Shown here one piece after another: positions 17,800 through 26,972 of a DNA stretch of 64,000 nt. The stretch's first letter is position 1. Each line of letters starts with the position of its first letter. The position numbers and the translations under genes were made by a program. The notes below the pieces were generated by a model, which searched no databases, had not been told where the DNA came from, and was given only the letters and a program-made list of their open reading frames with translations. Source of the DNA: Cellulophaga sp. HaHa_2_95. GTDB taxonomy: Bacteria; Bacteroidota; Bacteroidia; Flavobacteriales; Flavobacteriaceae. The DNA lies in contig NZ_CP058988.1 of NCBI RefSeq assembly GCF_019278565.1, forward strand, positions 4,278,001 through 4,342,000, given 5' to 3'.

Positions 17800-20295
17800 T
17801 TAAAAATTAAATCCAAAGGACCCCGTAACACTAAATGGTCTTGCTTCTGGACTCTCTAAATAATTTCCTCTAAAATTAAAATCGATTCTTAAAATCTTAA
17901 ATATATTCCCTACTCCAAACGAATATTCCCAGTAAATAGTATCATTTGGTGCTTGTAAAGGAATATTTGTAGGACTATTTAATAAGATGTTCTCATTAGA
18001 AAGATCTCCCCATACACCTCTTAGCCCAACAATTTCTCTAAGATTCCATTTTTTTAATATGGGAATTCTAGAAAATAAGCGGCCATTAAAGTTCTGTTCT
18101 AAATGAACGGAAGCATACGTATCTGTGACAAACTCATAAAAATCTAAATTAGGAAACGTACCATAGATAGAAAATAAGGTTTGGTTTCCAGGAATGACAT
18201 TTAATAAGCCTAAAGGTACATCACCAAAAGTTTTACCTAACTCTACTGTACTTAACAATCTACCAAATCCTCCAATTTGCCAAGGCTGCGTATATGAAAA
18301 TTGAATTTTCTCGTAATTAAAATCGCTTTCTAAAAAGTCTTTTACCCCTTTGGTATACGTCAAAAATAAAGTGCTGTAATTATCATTGATATTTCTGCGC
18401 TCTACGCCATATCCAATGGTTCTTTTTCCTGGCGTGTAAATTAGGGTTGTATTAAAATCAAACTGTTTTAACTCCGAAGAAATTCCTGTAGGAGCTTCTG
18501 GATCCAAATAATCTAAACTAAATGCATCTGGTAATGCTGAGCTTAAGGTACGCAAGGAGCCACCTACTCTAAATATAAAATTATGCAAGGGTTCTGCCTC
18601 TACCTGAAATGTAGATAAGTTTATATTGGTCAAACGGTCATTAGAGCCTACAGAAAACAACGACGATGAAGCCGCACTTCTACCCAAAACGTCGGTGGTG
18701 GCCGTAAGACTTAAGCCCAACTGCTCAATATCTCTCCGGTTACCTCCTGATATTATTAAACGTGATTTTTTATCCAATAAAAACTTCCCAGAAATACCAT
18801 GTTTAAATTTATGATCATCAAAACCATATGCTGTATACGCCTCTATTCGCCATGGATCATTTTGCCCAAAATATGTTCGGGCACCTGCTCTCACCCGAAT
18901 TCCTTCTGCGTCATTAAAACCAAATGTACTGTAGACATCACCGATATCTAAATTCCATTTATCAATCTCCACATATCCAGAACCTAAGATACTGGCAATA
19001 TTGTAAAAACTCTTAAATTTAGGAACCGTCTTAAGGGTATCTAACAACTTATAAACCCCCGCTTCATCCTTATTGAGCGCTTCCAACCTATTATTTTGCC
19101 AAAAGGTAGTATCTCGTTCTACAATTCCTGAATTAAATTGATTGGATAAATTTTTATAAAACTTAGGGTCTTTATATTGATCAAAAACGTAATTATTATA
19201 GACGGTAGTACGCTTACCATACACCCCCTTGGACTCCTCCTTTTTACTCAAGCTAAAATCACTCAGCATGTAATCTCTTTTCAAAAGAAAAACAGAATCA
19301 TTCACCACTTCAAAATCTTGTTCTATATAAATTTCTTTGACCCAATTTATATTTGCGCTTTTTGTAACCTCAAGGTTTATTTTTTTGATGGCGTAGGTAG
19401 AATCGTTCACCCAGAAATTACCTTTAAAAGTAAGCTCGTTTTTTCGTCTAGGGTAATAAATAATATTATAGCACCATTTATTATCAATAAAACTACTATC
19501 TGCTAAAACGTAATTATAGACATCTACCCCGGTCTTAGAGAGCGGACTCGTAAAACTCTTGTCAAAAAATTTCAAGTAATTATTATAAATATCGTAATCT
19601 GAATACAAATCCTCTACAAAGGCCGTTAATGCTTGATTGTTACTGAAACCTGAGTTTTTAGTCCCTAACAACTCTTCTTTCTCTTCTCCTTTTAAATTAT
19701 CACCATACACCTTAGAAAAGGTTTCATTCAAAAAGATAGGCAGGTAAGTTTTACCCGTAATTCTTGAGGTATCAAGATCTTGAAAAACAAATTCTAGGCC
19801 TTTAAAAATTTTACTTTTTATAAGAGCACTATCAATTGTATTTAAATCAAACTCTACTTTCTCGTATTTATCGTAATTATATTGCTTATAATGTTTTACC
19901 CCATTACTGCGTTTCCGCTCCCAAATTTTACGAAGTATATCTATAGCTGGATTGTTCTTTTTAGATTGTTTACCAAAATAAACTACCACTTCTTTTAATT
20001 GCTCACCACCTTCAGCCAATACTACCTTCATTTGGTAAGTAACTTTACTATCTAAAGTGATATCCTTGGTTTCGTAACCTACAAAAGACACTTGAAGTGT
20101 CTCATAAGTGTTATCAGATTCCATATAAAAAACACCGTCATCATTGGTGATGGTACCCTCTGAAGATCCTTTGAAAATTATATTTGCAAAAGCTACAGGG
20201 ATCCCTGCCTCATCTATAACTACGCCACTAACTTTTGTTTGTGATAGTAGTGAGAATGAATATAGCGTGAATAAGAATAAAAGTATTTTTTTCAT
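17800..20295 (-). CDS. DUF5686 family outer-membrane protein with carboxypeptidase-like N-terminal domain
   Basis: An 831-residue exported protein with a signal peptide (cleavage near SLLS-QT). Residues about 20-105 are a CarboxypepD_reg-like domain (VSGVVIDEAGIPVAFANI, SFVGYETKDI), followed by the long DUF5686 region and a beta-barrel-like C terminus that ends in FNF. These proteins are common in Bacteroidetes and are predicted to be outer-membrane proteins; I know of no defined function. It follows pdhB on the same strand behind a terminator, so it is probably transcribed separately. Confidence 0.85.
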   Translation of the reverse strand: MKKILLFLFTLYSFSLLSQTKVSGVVIDEAGIPVAFANIIFKGSSEGTITNDDGVFYMESDNTYETLQVSFVGYETKDITLDSKVTYQMKVVLAEGGEQLKEVVVYFGKQSKKNNPAIDILRKIWERKRSNGVKHYKQYNYDKYEKVEFDLNTIDSALIKSKIFKGLEFVFQDLDTSRITGKTYLPIFLNETFSKVYGDNLKGEEKEELLGTKNSGFSNNQALTAFVEDLYSDYDIYNNYLKFFDKSFTSPLSKTGVDVYNYVLADSSFIDNKWCYNIIYYPRRKNELTFKGNFWVNDSTYAIKKINLEVTKSANINWVKEIYIEQDFEVVNDSVFLLKRDYMLSDFSLSKKEESKGVYGKRTTVYNNYVFDQYKDPKFYKNLSNQFNSGIVERDTTFWQNNRLEALNKDEAGVYKLLDTLKTVPKFKSFYNIASILGSGYVEIDKWNLDIGDVYSTFGFNDAEGIRVRAGARTYFGQNDPWRIEAYTAYGFDDHKFKHGISGKFLLDKKSRLIISGGNRRDIEQLGLSLTATTDVLGRSAASSSLFSVGSNDRLTNINLSTFQVEAEPLHNFIFRVGGSLRTLSSALPDAFSLDYLDPEAPTGISSELKQFDFNTTLIYTPGKRTIGYGVERRNINDNYSTLFLTYTKGVKDFLESDFNYEKIQFSYTQPWQIGGFGRLLSTVELGKTFGDVPLGLLNVIPGNQTLFSIYGTFPNLDFYEFVTDTYASVHLEQNFNGRLFSRIPILKKWNLREIVGLRGVWGDLSNENILLNSPTNIPLQAPNDTIYWEYSFGVGNIFKILRIDFNFRGNYLESPEARPFSVTGSFGFNF

Positions 20296-20342
20296 TGAAA
20301 GATGGGGTTCTACAATTACACTAGCTTTTATTTTAAAAAACC

Positions 20343-20380
20343 AAAAAAGCTTTACCGACCAGGTTAGTCAGTAAAGCTAC
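20343..20380 (-). terminator. Terminator after pdhB
   Basis: Minus-strand stem AGCTTTACTGAC/GTCGGTAAAGCT followed by a run of T, about 20 nt past the pdhB stop. Confidence 0.9.
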
Positions 20381-20401
20381 TTTAATCTTACAAAAGGTAT
20401 T

Positions 20402-21379
20402 TTATTTATATAATACTTTCTTAACAGAATTTATTACATCTTTATAATCAGGCAACCATTCCGCCAATAAAACAGGAGAATAAGGTGCTGGCGTATCCGC
20501 CGTATTTATTTTTTCAATTGGTGCATCTAAAAAGTCAAATGCATTAGATTGAATATGGTAGATAATTTCTGATGCAACATTACCATAAGGCCATGCTTCT
20601 TCAAGAATTACCACTCTATTTGTTTTCTTTACAGATTTAAGAATTGCTTCATAATCCAAAGGCTTAACAGTACGTAAGTCAATAATCTCACAACTAATAC
20701 CTTCTTTTTCTAGCTCGTCTGCAGCTTTGTAAGCTTCTTTGATGATTTTACCAAAAGAGATAATAGTAACATCCGTTCCTTCTCTTTTAATATCCGCAAC
20801 ACCTAAAGGAATTAAATATTCTCCTTCTGGTACTTCAGCCTTATCGCCATACATTTGTTCCGATTCCATAAATATAACTGGATCGTTATCGCGTATAGCA
20901 GCTTTTAATAATCCTTTAGCATCAGCTGGGTTCGAAGGAACCACCACTTTTAAACCAGGACAATTTGCAAACCAGCTTTCAAAAGCTTGAGAGTGCGTTG
21001 CTCCTAATTGACCTGCAGAACCTGTAGGACCTCTAAAAACGATAGGACAATTAAACTGCCCACCAGACATTTGACGAATTTTCGCAGCATTGTTTATGAT
21101 CTGATCAATCCCTACCAACGCAAAGTTGAAGGTCATGAACTCTATAATAGGTCTGTTCCCATTCATAGCAGAACCAACTCCAATTCCCGCAAAACCAAGT
21201 TCAGATATAGGTGTATCAATTACACGGTCTGCACCAAATTCATCAAGCATTCCTTTTGAGGCTTTGTAAGCTCCGTTATATTCAGCGACTTCCTCACCCA
21301 TTAAATAGATAGATTCATCTCTTCTCATTTCTTCGGACATTGCCTCACAAATAGCTTCTCTAAATTGTATTGTTTTCAT
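20402..21379 (-). CDS. pdhB: Pyruvate dehydrogenase E1 component, beta subunit
   Basis: A 325-residue E1-beta (transketolase-like) subunit. With an alpha subunit and thiamine diphosphate it decarboxylates pyruvate toward acetyl-CoA. Typical motifs are GEEVAEYNGAYKASKGM, RVIDTPISELGFAGIG and the C-terminal TVKPLDYEAI/EEAWPYGNVASE. The alpha, E2 and E3 genes are not in this window, so pdhB stands alone here. Relatives such as branched-chain 2-oxoacid dehydrogenase beta are an alternative. It is divergent from etfBA; a 28-bp palindrome lies in the gap between them. Confidence 0.93.
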   Translation of the reverse strand: MKTIQFREAICEAMSEEMRRDESIYLMGEEVAEYNGAYKASKGMLDEFGADRVIDTPISELGFAGIGVGSAMNGNRPIIEFMTFNFALVGIDQIINNAAKIRQMSGGQFNCPIVFRGPTGSAGQLGATHSQAFESWFANCPGLKVVVPSNPADAKGLLKAAIRDNDPVIFMESEQMYGDKAEVPEGEYLIPLGVADIKREGTDVTIISFGKIIKEAYKAADELEKEGISCEIIDLRTVKPLDYEAILKSVKKTNRVVILEEAWPYGNVASEIIYHIQSNAFDFLDAPIEKINTADTPAPYSPVLLAEWLPDYKDVINSVKKVLYK

Positions 21380-21420
21380 TAAAACGGCGTTTCTTTATAA
21401 TTGTATTCCCAAAAGGATAG

Positions 21421-21428
21421 CAAAAATA
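21421..21428 (-). promoter_or_regulatory. Candidate -7 box for pdhB
   Basis: TATTTTTG on the minus strand, about 42 nt before the pdhB ATG. It fits TAnnTTTG but lacks a clear -33 partner. Confidence 0.35.
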
Positions 21429-21476
21429 GGAAAATATATGTCATAATAAACGTTGTATTTCGCAAAAAAAGTTATA

Positions 21477-21504
21477 AAATTTACTATGCATGCATAGTAA
21501 ATTT
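21477..21504. promoter_or_regulatory. 28-bp perfect palindrome, candidate operator
   Basis: Each half is AAATTTACTATGCA, and the two arms meet without a spacer. The right arm overlaps the etfBA -7 box at 21498-21505. A dimeric repressor of TetR or GntR type could bind here; which protein does so is unknown. Confidence 0.7.
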
Positions 21505-21505
21505 G
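21498..21505 (+). promoter_or_regulatory. Candidate -7 box for etfBA
   Basis: TAAATTTG matches TAnnTTTG, 51 nt before the etfB ATG. It is embedded in the right arm of the palindrome, so a bound protein would block it. Confidence 0.55.
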
Positions 21506-21556
21506 AAAAATATTGGCTATCTTAGCAGTCTTTAGAAACATAAAATTCCATAAATA

Positions 21557-22297
21557 ATGAAAATATTAGTTTGTATAAGTAATGTTCCAGACACTACGTC
21601 TAAAATAAACTTTACGGATAATGATACAAAGTTTGACACTGCTGGTGTTCAATTTGTTATTAACCCTAATGATGAATTTGGCCTAACTAGAGCCATGTGG
21701 TTTAAAGAAAAACAAAGTGCAACAGTTCATATCGCTACCGTAGGTGAAGCAAGTGTAGAACCAACCATGCGTAAAGCTCTTGCTATTGGCGCAGATGAAG
21801 CTATCCGTGTAAACGCAGTACCTACAGACGGTTTTTTTGTAGCACAGCAATTAGCGAACATCGCTAAAGAAGGTGCCTATGATTTAATAATTGCGGGAAG
21901 AGAATCTATTGATTATAATGGAGGTATGGTTCCTGGAATCATGGCCAGCCTTTTAGATATCAACTTTGTGAACACTTGTATAAGCTTAGATGTTGATGGA
22001 ACAAGTGCTACGGCATTACGTGAAATTGATGGAGGAAAAGAAAAAATAGCAACAAGCTTGCCTTTAATTATTGGTGGTCAAAAAGGTCTTGTAGAAGAGA
22101 GCGATTTAAGAATTCCTAATATGAGAGGAATCATGATGGCGCGTCAGAAAAAATTAACAGTAGTAGAACCTATTGATGCATTAAACGCTACTCAAGACAC
22201 AAAATTCACGAAGCCTGCTGCTAAAGGAGCTGTAAAATTAGCTTCTTCTGTAGATGAATTGGTTACCCTCTTGCATAACGAAGCAAAAGTAATCTAA
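21557..22297 (+). CDS. etfB: Electron transfer flavoprotein, beta subunit
   Basis: A 246-residue ETF beta subunit that, with EtfA, accepts electrons from acyl-CoA dehydrogenases and passes them to the quinone pool. The family signature is visible in the NPNDEFGL start region and GRESIDYNGGMVPGIMA, and the C-terminal VEESDLRIPNMRGIMMARQKKL. etfA follows 64 nt downstream and the pair forms one operon ending at a strong hairpin at 23355-23402. The palindrome over the promoter suggests regulated expression. Confidence 0.97.
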   Translation: MKILVCISNVPDTTSKINFTDNDTKFDTAGVQFVINPNDEFGLTRAMWFKEKQSATVHIATVGEASVEPTMRKALAIGADEAIRVNAVPTDGFFVAQQLANIAKEGAYDLIIAGRESIDYNGGMVPGIMASLLDINFVNTCISLDVDGTSATALREIDGGKEKIATSLPLIIGGQKGLVEESDLRIPNMRGIMMARQKKLTVVEPIDALNATQDTKFTKPAAKGAVKLASSVDELVTLLHNEAKVI

Positions 22298-22361
22298 CCA
22301 ATAGTTCTTTTTTTAAGTCTAAACTAGTCTCCCTTCTAGGGAATAAAAAAATAATATTATT

Positions 22362-23330
22362 ATGTCAGTATTAGTATATACAGAATCTGAAAACGGAAAG
22401 TTTAAGAAAAATGCTTTTGAAGTAGCTTCTTATGCTGCCGAAATTGCAAAACAAATGGGAACTACTGCTACAGCAGTTTCTTTCAACGCTACTGAAAATG
22501 AAAGCTTAGGTACCTATGGTATCTCAAAAGTATTAAACATTAGCAATGACACTCTAAAAACATTCAACGCAAAAGCATATGCAACCAGCATTCATCAAGC
22601 CGTTGAAAAAGAAGGCGCTAAAGTTATTATTTTAAGCTCAAGCACCGATACTAAATATTTAGCTCCCCTATTAGCTGGATATTTAAAAGCAGGTTACGTT
22701 CCTAATGTCGTAGCAGCGCCAGAAAGCACTTCGCCATTGACCGTAAAAAGAACGGCTTTTAGTAACAAGGGATTCGCTTTTTCTGAAATAAGCACCAACG
22801 TTAAAATTATAGGTGTTTCTAACAACTCTTTTGGCATTCATGAGAATGGCACTACAGCAGCTGTAGAAGCTTTTGATGCTTCTGTAAGTGATGCTGATTT
22901 TGCTACAAAGTCTGTAGAAATTGATAAAGTAGTTGGAAAAGCAACGATAGCAGATGCAGACATCGTAGTTTCTGCAGGTAGAGGAATGAAGGGTCCAGAA
23001 AACTGGGGAATGATAGAAGAGTTAGCAGATGTACTTGGTGCAGCTACCGCTTGTTCTAAACCAGTATCTGATTTAGGATGGAGACCTCATGGAGAGCATG
23101 TGGGTCAAACAGGTAAACCGGTAGCGAGTAATTTATACATTGCTATTGGTATTTCTGGAGCTATACAGCATTTAGCCGGAGTAAGCTCTTCTAAAGTAAA
23201 AGTGGTGATTAATTCTGATCCAGAAGCACCGTTTTTTAAGGCAGCAGATTACGGTATTGTAGGCGATGCTTTTGAAGTTGTACCTCAGTTAATCGAAAAA
23301 TTAAAAGAATTTAAAGCTCAAAACGCTTAA
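22362..23330 (+). CDS. etfA: Electron transfer flavoprotein, alpha subunit
   Basis: A 322-residue ETF alpha subunit. The C-terminal FAD-binding domain is clear: SAGRGMKGPENWGM, then SKPVSDLGWRPHGEHVGQTG and IAIGISGAIQHLAG. It pairs with EtfB, encoded 64 nt upstream. Start ATG at 22362 gives the usual family length. Confidence 0.97.
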   Translation: MSVLVYTESENGKFKKNAFEVASYAAEIAKQMGTTATAVSFNATENESLGTYGISKVLNISNDTLKTFNAKAYATSIHQAVEKEGAKVIILSSSTDTKYLAPLLAGYLKAGYVPNVVAAPESTSPLTVKRTAFSNKGFAFSEISTNVKIIGVSNNSFGIHENGTTAAVEAFDASVSDADFATKSVEIDKVVGKATIADADIVVSAGRGMKGPENWGMIEELADVLGAATACSKPVSDLGWRPHGEHVGQTGKPVASNLYIAIGISGAIQHLAGVSSSKVKVVINSDPEAPFFKAADYGIVGDAFEVVPQLIEKLKEFKAQNA

Positions 23331-23354
23331 TTTTTGTTAAATTGTGCCTCTTAA

Positions 23355-23402
23355 AAGGGCTGTTTAAATATATAGGTCTTGCCTTTTATTTAAACAGCCC
23401 TT
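23355..23402 (+). terminator. Hairpin after etfA
   Basis: A perfect 16-bp stem, AAGGGCTGTTTAAATA with TATTTAAACAGCCCTT. There is no T-run after it, so it could terminate through another mechanism or stabilise the mRNA end. Confidence 0.65.
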
Positions 23403-23421
23403 AGCGTTTACATACTATTAT

Positions 23422-24051
23422 ATGAGCTTAGTTAGATTAAAAATAAAGGGGATATCTTATAGTCAGACGCAAAATGGTGCGTATGCCCTGATATTGAATG
23501 AAGTTGAAGGCGACCGAAAGTTGCCTATTGTAATTGGTGCATTTGAAGCTCAATCCATAGCTATTGCCTTAGAAAAAGAAATAAAACCTCCAAGACCTTT
23601 AACGCACGATCTTTTCAAAAACTTTGCAGATCGGTTTGATATCGTGGTAAAACAAGTGATCATACACAAACTTGTAGATGGTGTCTTCTATTCTAGCATA
23701 ATTTGTGAACGCGATAAAATTGAAGAAATAATTGATGCTAGAACTAGTGATGCCATTGCATTAGCATTACGTTTTAATGCTCCAATTTTTACTTATAAAA
23801 CCATTTTAGACAAAGCAGGTATCTTTTTAAAATTCTCAAGTAAGGATAAGGAAGATGAAACGGCTGATGACAGTATTATGGTCAATGAAATTTTACAAGA
23901 AGGCGAAACTGTAGAGATTACAGGATCTGCTTCTGATGGCTATTCTGAGCTTTCTATTGAAGAGCTCTACAAAGAATTAGAAAATGCAGTCACCAGTGAA
24001 AACTATGAGAAAGCTGCTAAATTAAGGGATGAAATTTCCAAACGCCAATAA
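23422..24051 (+). CDS. DUF151 (bifunctional nuclease-like) protein with UVR motif
   Basis: A 209-residue protein. Residues 1-130 match the DUF151/BFN fold (LPIVIGAFEAQSIAIALE, DARTSDAIALALR). Residues about 170-208 match the UvrB/UvrC UVR motif (EELYKELENAVTSENYEKAA). BFN proteins were described as nucleases in plants; in bacteria the function is uncertain. It follows etfA by 91 nt, behind the hairpin. It stops 19 nt before the nucleoside transporter start. Confidence 0.9.
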   Translation: MSLVRLKIKGISYSQTQNGAYALILNEVEGDRKLPIVIGAFEAQSIAIALEKEIKPPRPLTHDLFKNFADRFDIVVKQVIIHKLVDGVFYSSIICERDKIEEIIDARTSDAIALALRFNAPIFTYKTILDKAGIFLKFSSKDKEDETADDSIMVNEILQEGETVEITGSASDGYSELSIEELYKELENAVTSENYEKAAKLRDEISKRQ

Positions 24052-24070
24052 TTACTTTAATTTTATTTTG

Positions 24071-25537
24071 ATGAAAAAAAGCCTTTGGTTAACGCTAATT
24101 ATATTACTATTAGCCCTCCCTATATTTGCCCAAGACATTACTCCATTAGATACCATAACATCATCTATAGACACCAGTACTATAAATGATATTTCTCCTA
24201 CCGCATTAAATACCCCAAGCATACGCCCTAATGAAGGGTTTACCCTGAATAGCCTTTTTAGAGGCTTATTAGGAATGGCTTCATTAATCTTAGTGTCATT
24301 TCTATTTAGCGCAAACAGAAAAGCGATTAACTGGAGGACAGTAGGTATCGGTTTAGGATTGCAAGTAATCATCGCAATTGGTGTATTAAAAGTTCCATTT
24401 ATTCAATATATTTTTGATAAGATTGGCAAACTTTTTGTAAAAGTATTAGAATTTACTACGGCTGGTAGTAAATTTTTATTTGAAGGTCTTGTTGTTGATA
24501 TGGATACCTTCGGATTCATATTTGCTTTTCAAGTACTACCGACTATTATCTTCTTTTCCGCATTAACGTCTGTGCTATTTTATTTAGGCATCATACAGAA
24601 AGTAGTAAAGGTTTTAGCTTGGTTGTTAACCAAAACCTTAGGTATTTCTGGAGCCGAAAGTTTAAGTGTTGCCGGAAACATATTTTTAGGACAAACAGAA
24701 GCTCCCTTGTTGATTAAGGCCTATTTAGAGAAAATGAATAAGTCCGAAATCTTATTAGTTATGATTGGTGGTATGGCAACCGTTGCCGGCGCTGTTTTAG
24801 CGGCATATATAGGGTTCTTAGGTGGAGATGACGAAATACTTCGCCTACAATTTGCTAAGCACCTTTTAGCAGCCTCTGTGATGGCAGCTCCTGGAGCAAT
24901 TGTAATTTCTAAAATACTATATCCACAAACCGAAGTTGTCAATACAGATGTACATGTATCTACAGAAAAGATCGGATCTAACTTTTTAGATGCTATCGCT
25001 AACGGAACTACAGAAGGTTTAAAGCTTGCTGTTAACGTAGGGGCTATGCTTCTGGTTTTCGTTGCTTTTATTGCGATGATAAATTGGGTATTTGGCGAGC
25101 TTGGAGATTTCACTCACTTAAATAGTTGGATTGCCGCAAACTCTTCATACGAAAAGTTATCGCTTGAATCTATCTTAGGAACCATTTTTGCCCCATTAAT
25201 GTGGCTTATAGGGATTGCGAAGGAAGATGTTATGCTCATGGGGCAACTGCTAGGCATAAAATTAGCCGCAAGTGAATTTATTGGATACATACAACTTGCC
25301 GACTTGAAAGATGCCGCAAATGGCATTCATTTCACCTATAACAAATCTGTAATTATGGCTACTTATATGCTTTGCGGATTTGCGAATTTTGCATCTATTG
25401 GAATTCAAATTGGAGGTATTGGCTCTCTAGCTCCAGGGCAACGTAAAACACTTTCAGAATTTGGACTTAAAGCAGTTCTAGGAGGATCTTTAGCTTCTTT
25501 ACTTTCTGCAACTATTGCAGGGATGATTCTAGGATAA
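24071..25537 (+). CDS. NupC-type nucleoside transporter (CNT family)
   Basis: A 488-residue polytopic membrane protein of the concentrative nucleoside transporter family, which imports nucleosides with Na+ or H+. The family motif is GAESLSVAGNIFLGQTEAPLLI, followed by ASVMAAPGAIVISKIL and, near the C terminus, the GFANFASIGIQIGGIG gate region. There is an N-terminal signal-like stretch (LALPIFAQD) and about 50 extra residues before the first conserved helix. ATG at 24071 was preferred over an upstream TTG in the previous gene. With thyA downstream it may feed nucleotide salvage. Confidence 0.93.
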   Translation: MKKSLWLTLIILLLALPIFAQDITPLDTITSSIDTSTINDISPTALNTPSIRPNEGFTLNSLFRGLLGMASLILVSFLFSANRKAINWRTVGIGLGLQVIIAIGVLKVPFIQYIFDKIGKLFVKVLEFTTAGSKFLFEGLVVDMDTFGFIFAFQVLPTIIFFSALTSVLFYLGIIQKVVKVLAWLLTKTLGISGAESLSVAGNIFLGQTEAPLLIKAYLEKMNKSEILLVMIGGMATVAGAVLAAYIGFLGGDDEILRLQFAKHLLAASVMAAPGAIVISKILYPQTEVVNTDVHVSTEKIGSNFLDAIANGTTEGLKLAVNVGAMLLVFVAFIAMINWVFGELGDFTHLNSWIAANSSYEKLSLESILGTIFAPLMWLIGIAKEDVMLMGQLLGIKLAASEFIGYIQLADLKDAANGIHFTYNKSVIMATYMLCGFANFASIGIQIGGIGSLAPGQRKTLSEFGLKAVLGGSLASLLSATIAGMILG

Positions 25538-25626
25538 TTTATTATCGATAAGCCATAAATTCTAAAAAACACTATCACATAAATTCTATTTATTTTTAAA
25601 ATAGAATCACATTCCGTTTGATTTCT

Positions 25627-25634
25627 TATTTTTG
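25627..25634 (+). promoter_or_regulatory. Candidate -7 box for thyA
   Basis: TATTTTTG fits TAnnTTTG, 46 nt before the thyA ATG. No TTG is at the right upstream distance. Confidence 0.35.
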
Positions 25635-25680
25635 ATTTCAGATAAGCTTTCACAGCAATAACATAAGTTACCGTACTATT

Positions 25681-26505
25681 ATGAAACAATATCACGATTT
25701 ATTAAACCATGTATTAGAAACAGGAAATCAAAAAGGCGATCGTACAGGCACGGGAACCAAGAGTGTTTTTGGATATCAAATGCGTTTTAATTTAAGTGAA
25801 GGGTTTCCTATGGTAACCACCAAGAAACTACATTTAAAATCTATAATCTATGAATTGCTTTGGTTCTTAAAAGGAGATACCAACATTGATTATTTGAAAG
25901 AAAATGGGGTGCGTATTTGGAATGAATGGGCCGATGAAAAGGGCGATTTAGGTCCGGTTTACGGACACCAATGGCGTAATTGGAATAGCGAAGAAATAGA
26001 TCAAATAAAGGAAGTGGTTGAAACCCTAAAGAATAATCCTAACAGTAGAAGGATGCTTATCTCTGCTTGGAACCCCAGCGTATTACCAGATACCACCAAA
26101 TCCTTCTCTGAAAACGTTGCCAACGGAAAAGCTGCATTACCACCATGCCATGCGTTCTTCCAATTTTATGTTGCTGATGGTAAATTATCTTGTCAATTAT
26201 ACCAACGTAGTGCAGATATATTTTTAGGCGTTCCTTTCAATATTGCCTCTTATGCGTTATTTACCATGATGATGGCACAAGCCTGCGGTTATGAAGCAGG
26301 AGACTTCATCCACACCTTTGGTGATGCTCATATATACAACAACCACATGGATCAAGTTGCCCTGCAATTAAGTAGGGATCCAAAACCGTTACCAAAAATG
26401 GTTCTAAACCCAGAAGTGAAGAATATCTTTGATTTTAAATTTGAAGACTTTACCTTAGTAGATTATAATCCGCATCCACACATAAAAGGCGTGGTTGCTA
26501 TATAA
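25681..26505 (+). CDS. thyA: Thymidylate synthase
   Basis: A 274-residue ThyA that methylates dUMP to dTMP using methylene-tetrahydrofolate. The catalytic cysteine is C156 in [14 protein letters not shown], and the [27 protein letters not shown] and [10 protein letters not shown] motifs are present. It consumes folate that FolA (29858-30358) regenerates; the two are 3.3 kb apart and not in one operon. The TonB-like genes follow within 8 nt and could be cotranscribed. Confidence 0.98.
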   Translation: MKQYHDLLNHVLETGNQKGDRTGTGTKSVFGYQMRFNLSEGFPMVTTKKLHLKSIIYELLWFLKGDTNIDYLKENGVRIWNEWADEKGDLGPVYGHQWRNWNSEEIDQIKEVVETLKNNPNSRRMLISAWNPSVLPDTTKSFSENVANGKAALPPCHAFFQFYVADGKLSCQLYQRSADIFLGVPFNIASYALFTMMMAQACGYEAGDFIHTFGDAHIYNNHMDQVALQLSRDPKPLPKMVLNPEVKNIFDFKFEDFTLVDYNPHPHIKGVVAI

Positions 26506-26512
26506 CTACACC

Positions 26513-26971
26513 ATGAAAAAAATCTATGTACTCGCTCTATTATTACTAGTTTTTCAACAGACAGCAAGAGCACAGCAAGAAATAAGCATCCAAGAAGTCG
26601 AAGAAGACAGAGGAATTCCGGAAATCCCCTTTATCATTTTAGACCAAGCCCCCATCTACCCCGGTTGCGAAGGTGAAGACATTACGGACAAAACAGCTTG
26701 TTTTCAGCAAAAATTATACGATCATATTAGCGCAAACTTCAGGTATCCCGAGGAAGCTAAAAAAGAAAACATTCAAGGGAGAGTATTTTGTAAATTCTTA
26801 ATCGATGAAACAGGAAAAATAACGAACATAACTGTTAGAGGACCTCACGAGTTATTGGAAAATGAGGCTAGGAGAATCACGGAGTTAATCCCTAATATGC
26901 TAGCACCTGGTCAACATGGTGGTAAAATTGCTAGAACTCCATACTCACTTCCATTAACATTTAAACTCTAA
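26513..26971 (+). CDS. TonB C-terminal domain protein, exported
   Basis: A 152-residue protein with a signal peptide (MKKIYVLALLLLVFQQTARAQ). Its C-terminal about 100 residues resemble a TonB C-terminal domain (FRYPEEAKKENIQGRVFCKFLIDETGKI). It lacks the membrane anchor and proline-rich linker of a true TonB, so it is probably free or lipid-independent in the periplasm. The ATG starts 8 nt after the thyA stop; an in-frame TTG within thyA is rejected. It is followed by a longer paralogue 1 nt later. Confidence 0.8.
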   Translation: MKKIYVLALLLLVFQQTARAQQEISIQEVEEDRGIPEIPFIILDQAPIYPGCEGEDITDKTACFQQKLYDHISANFRYPEEAKKENIQGRVFCKFLIDETGKITNITVRGPHELLENEARRITELIPNMLAPGQHGGKIARTPYSLPLTFKL

Positions 26972-26972
26972 T

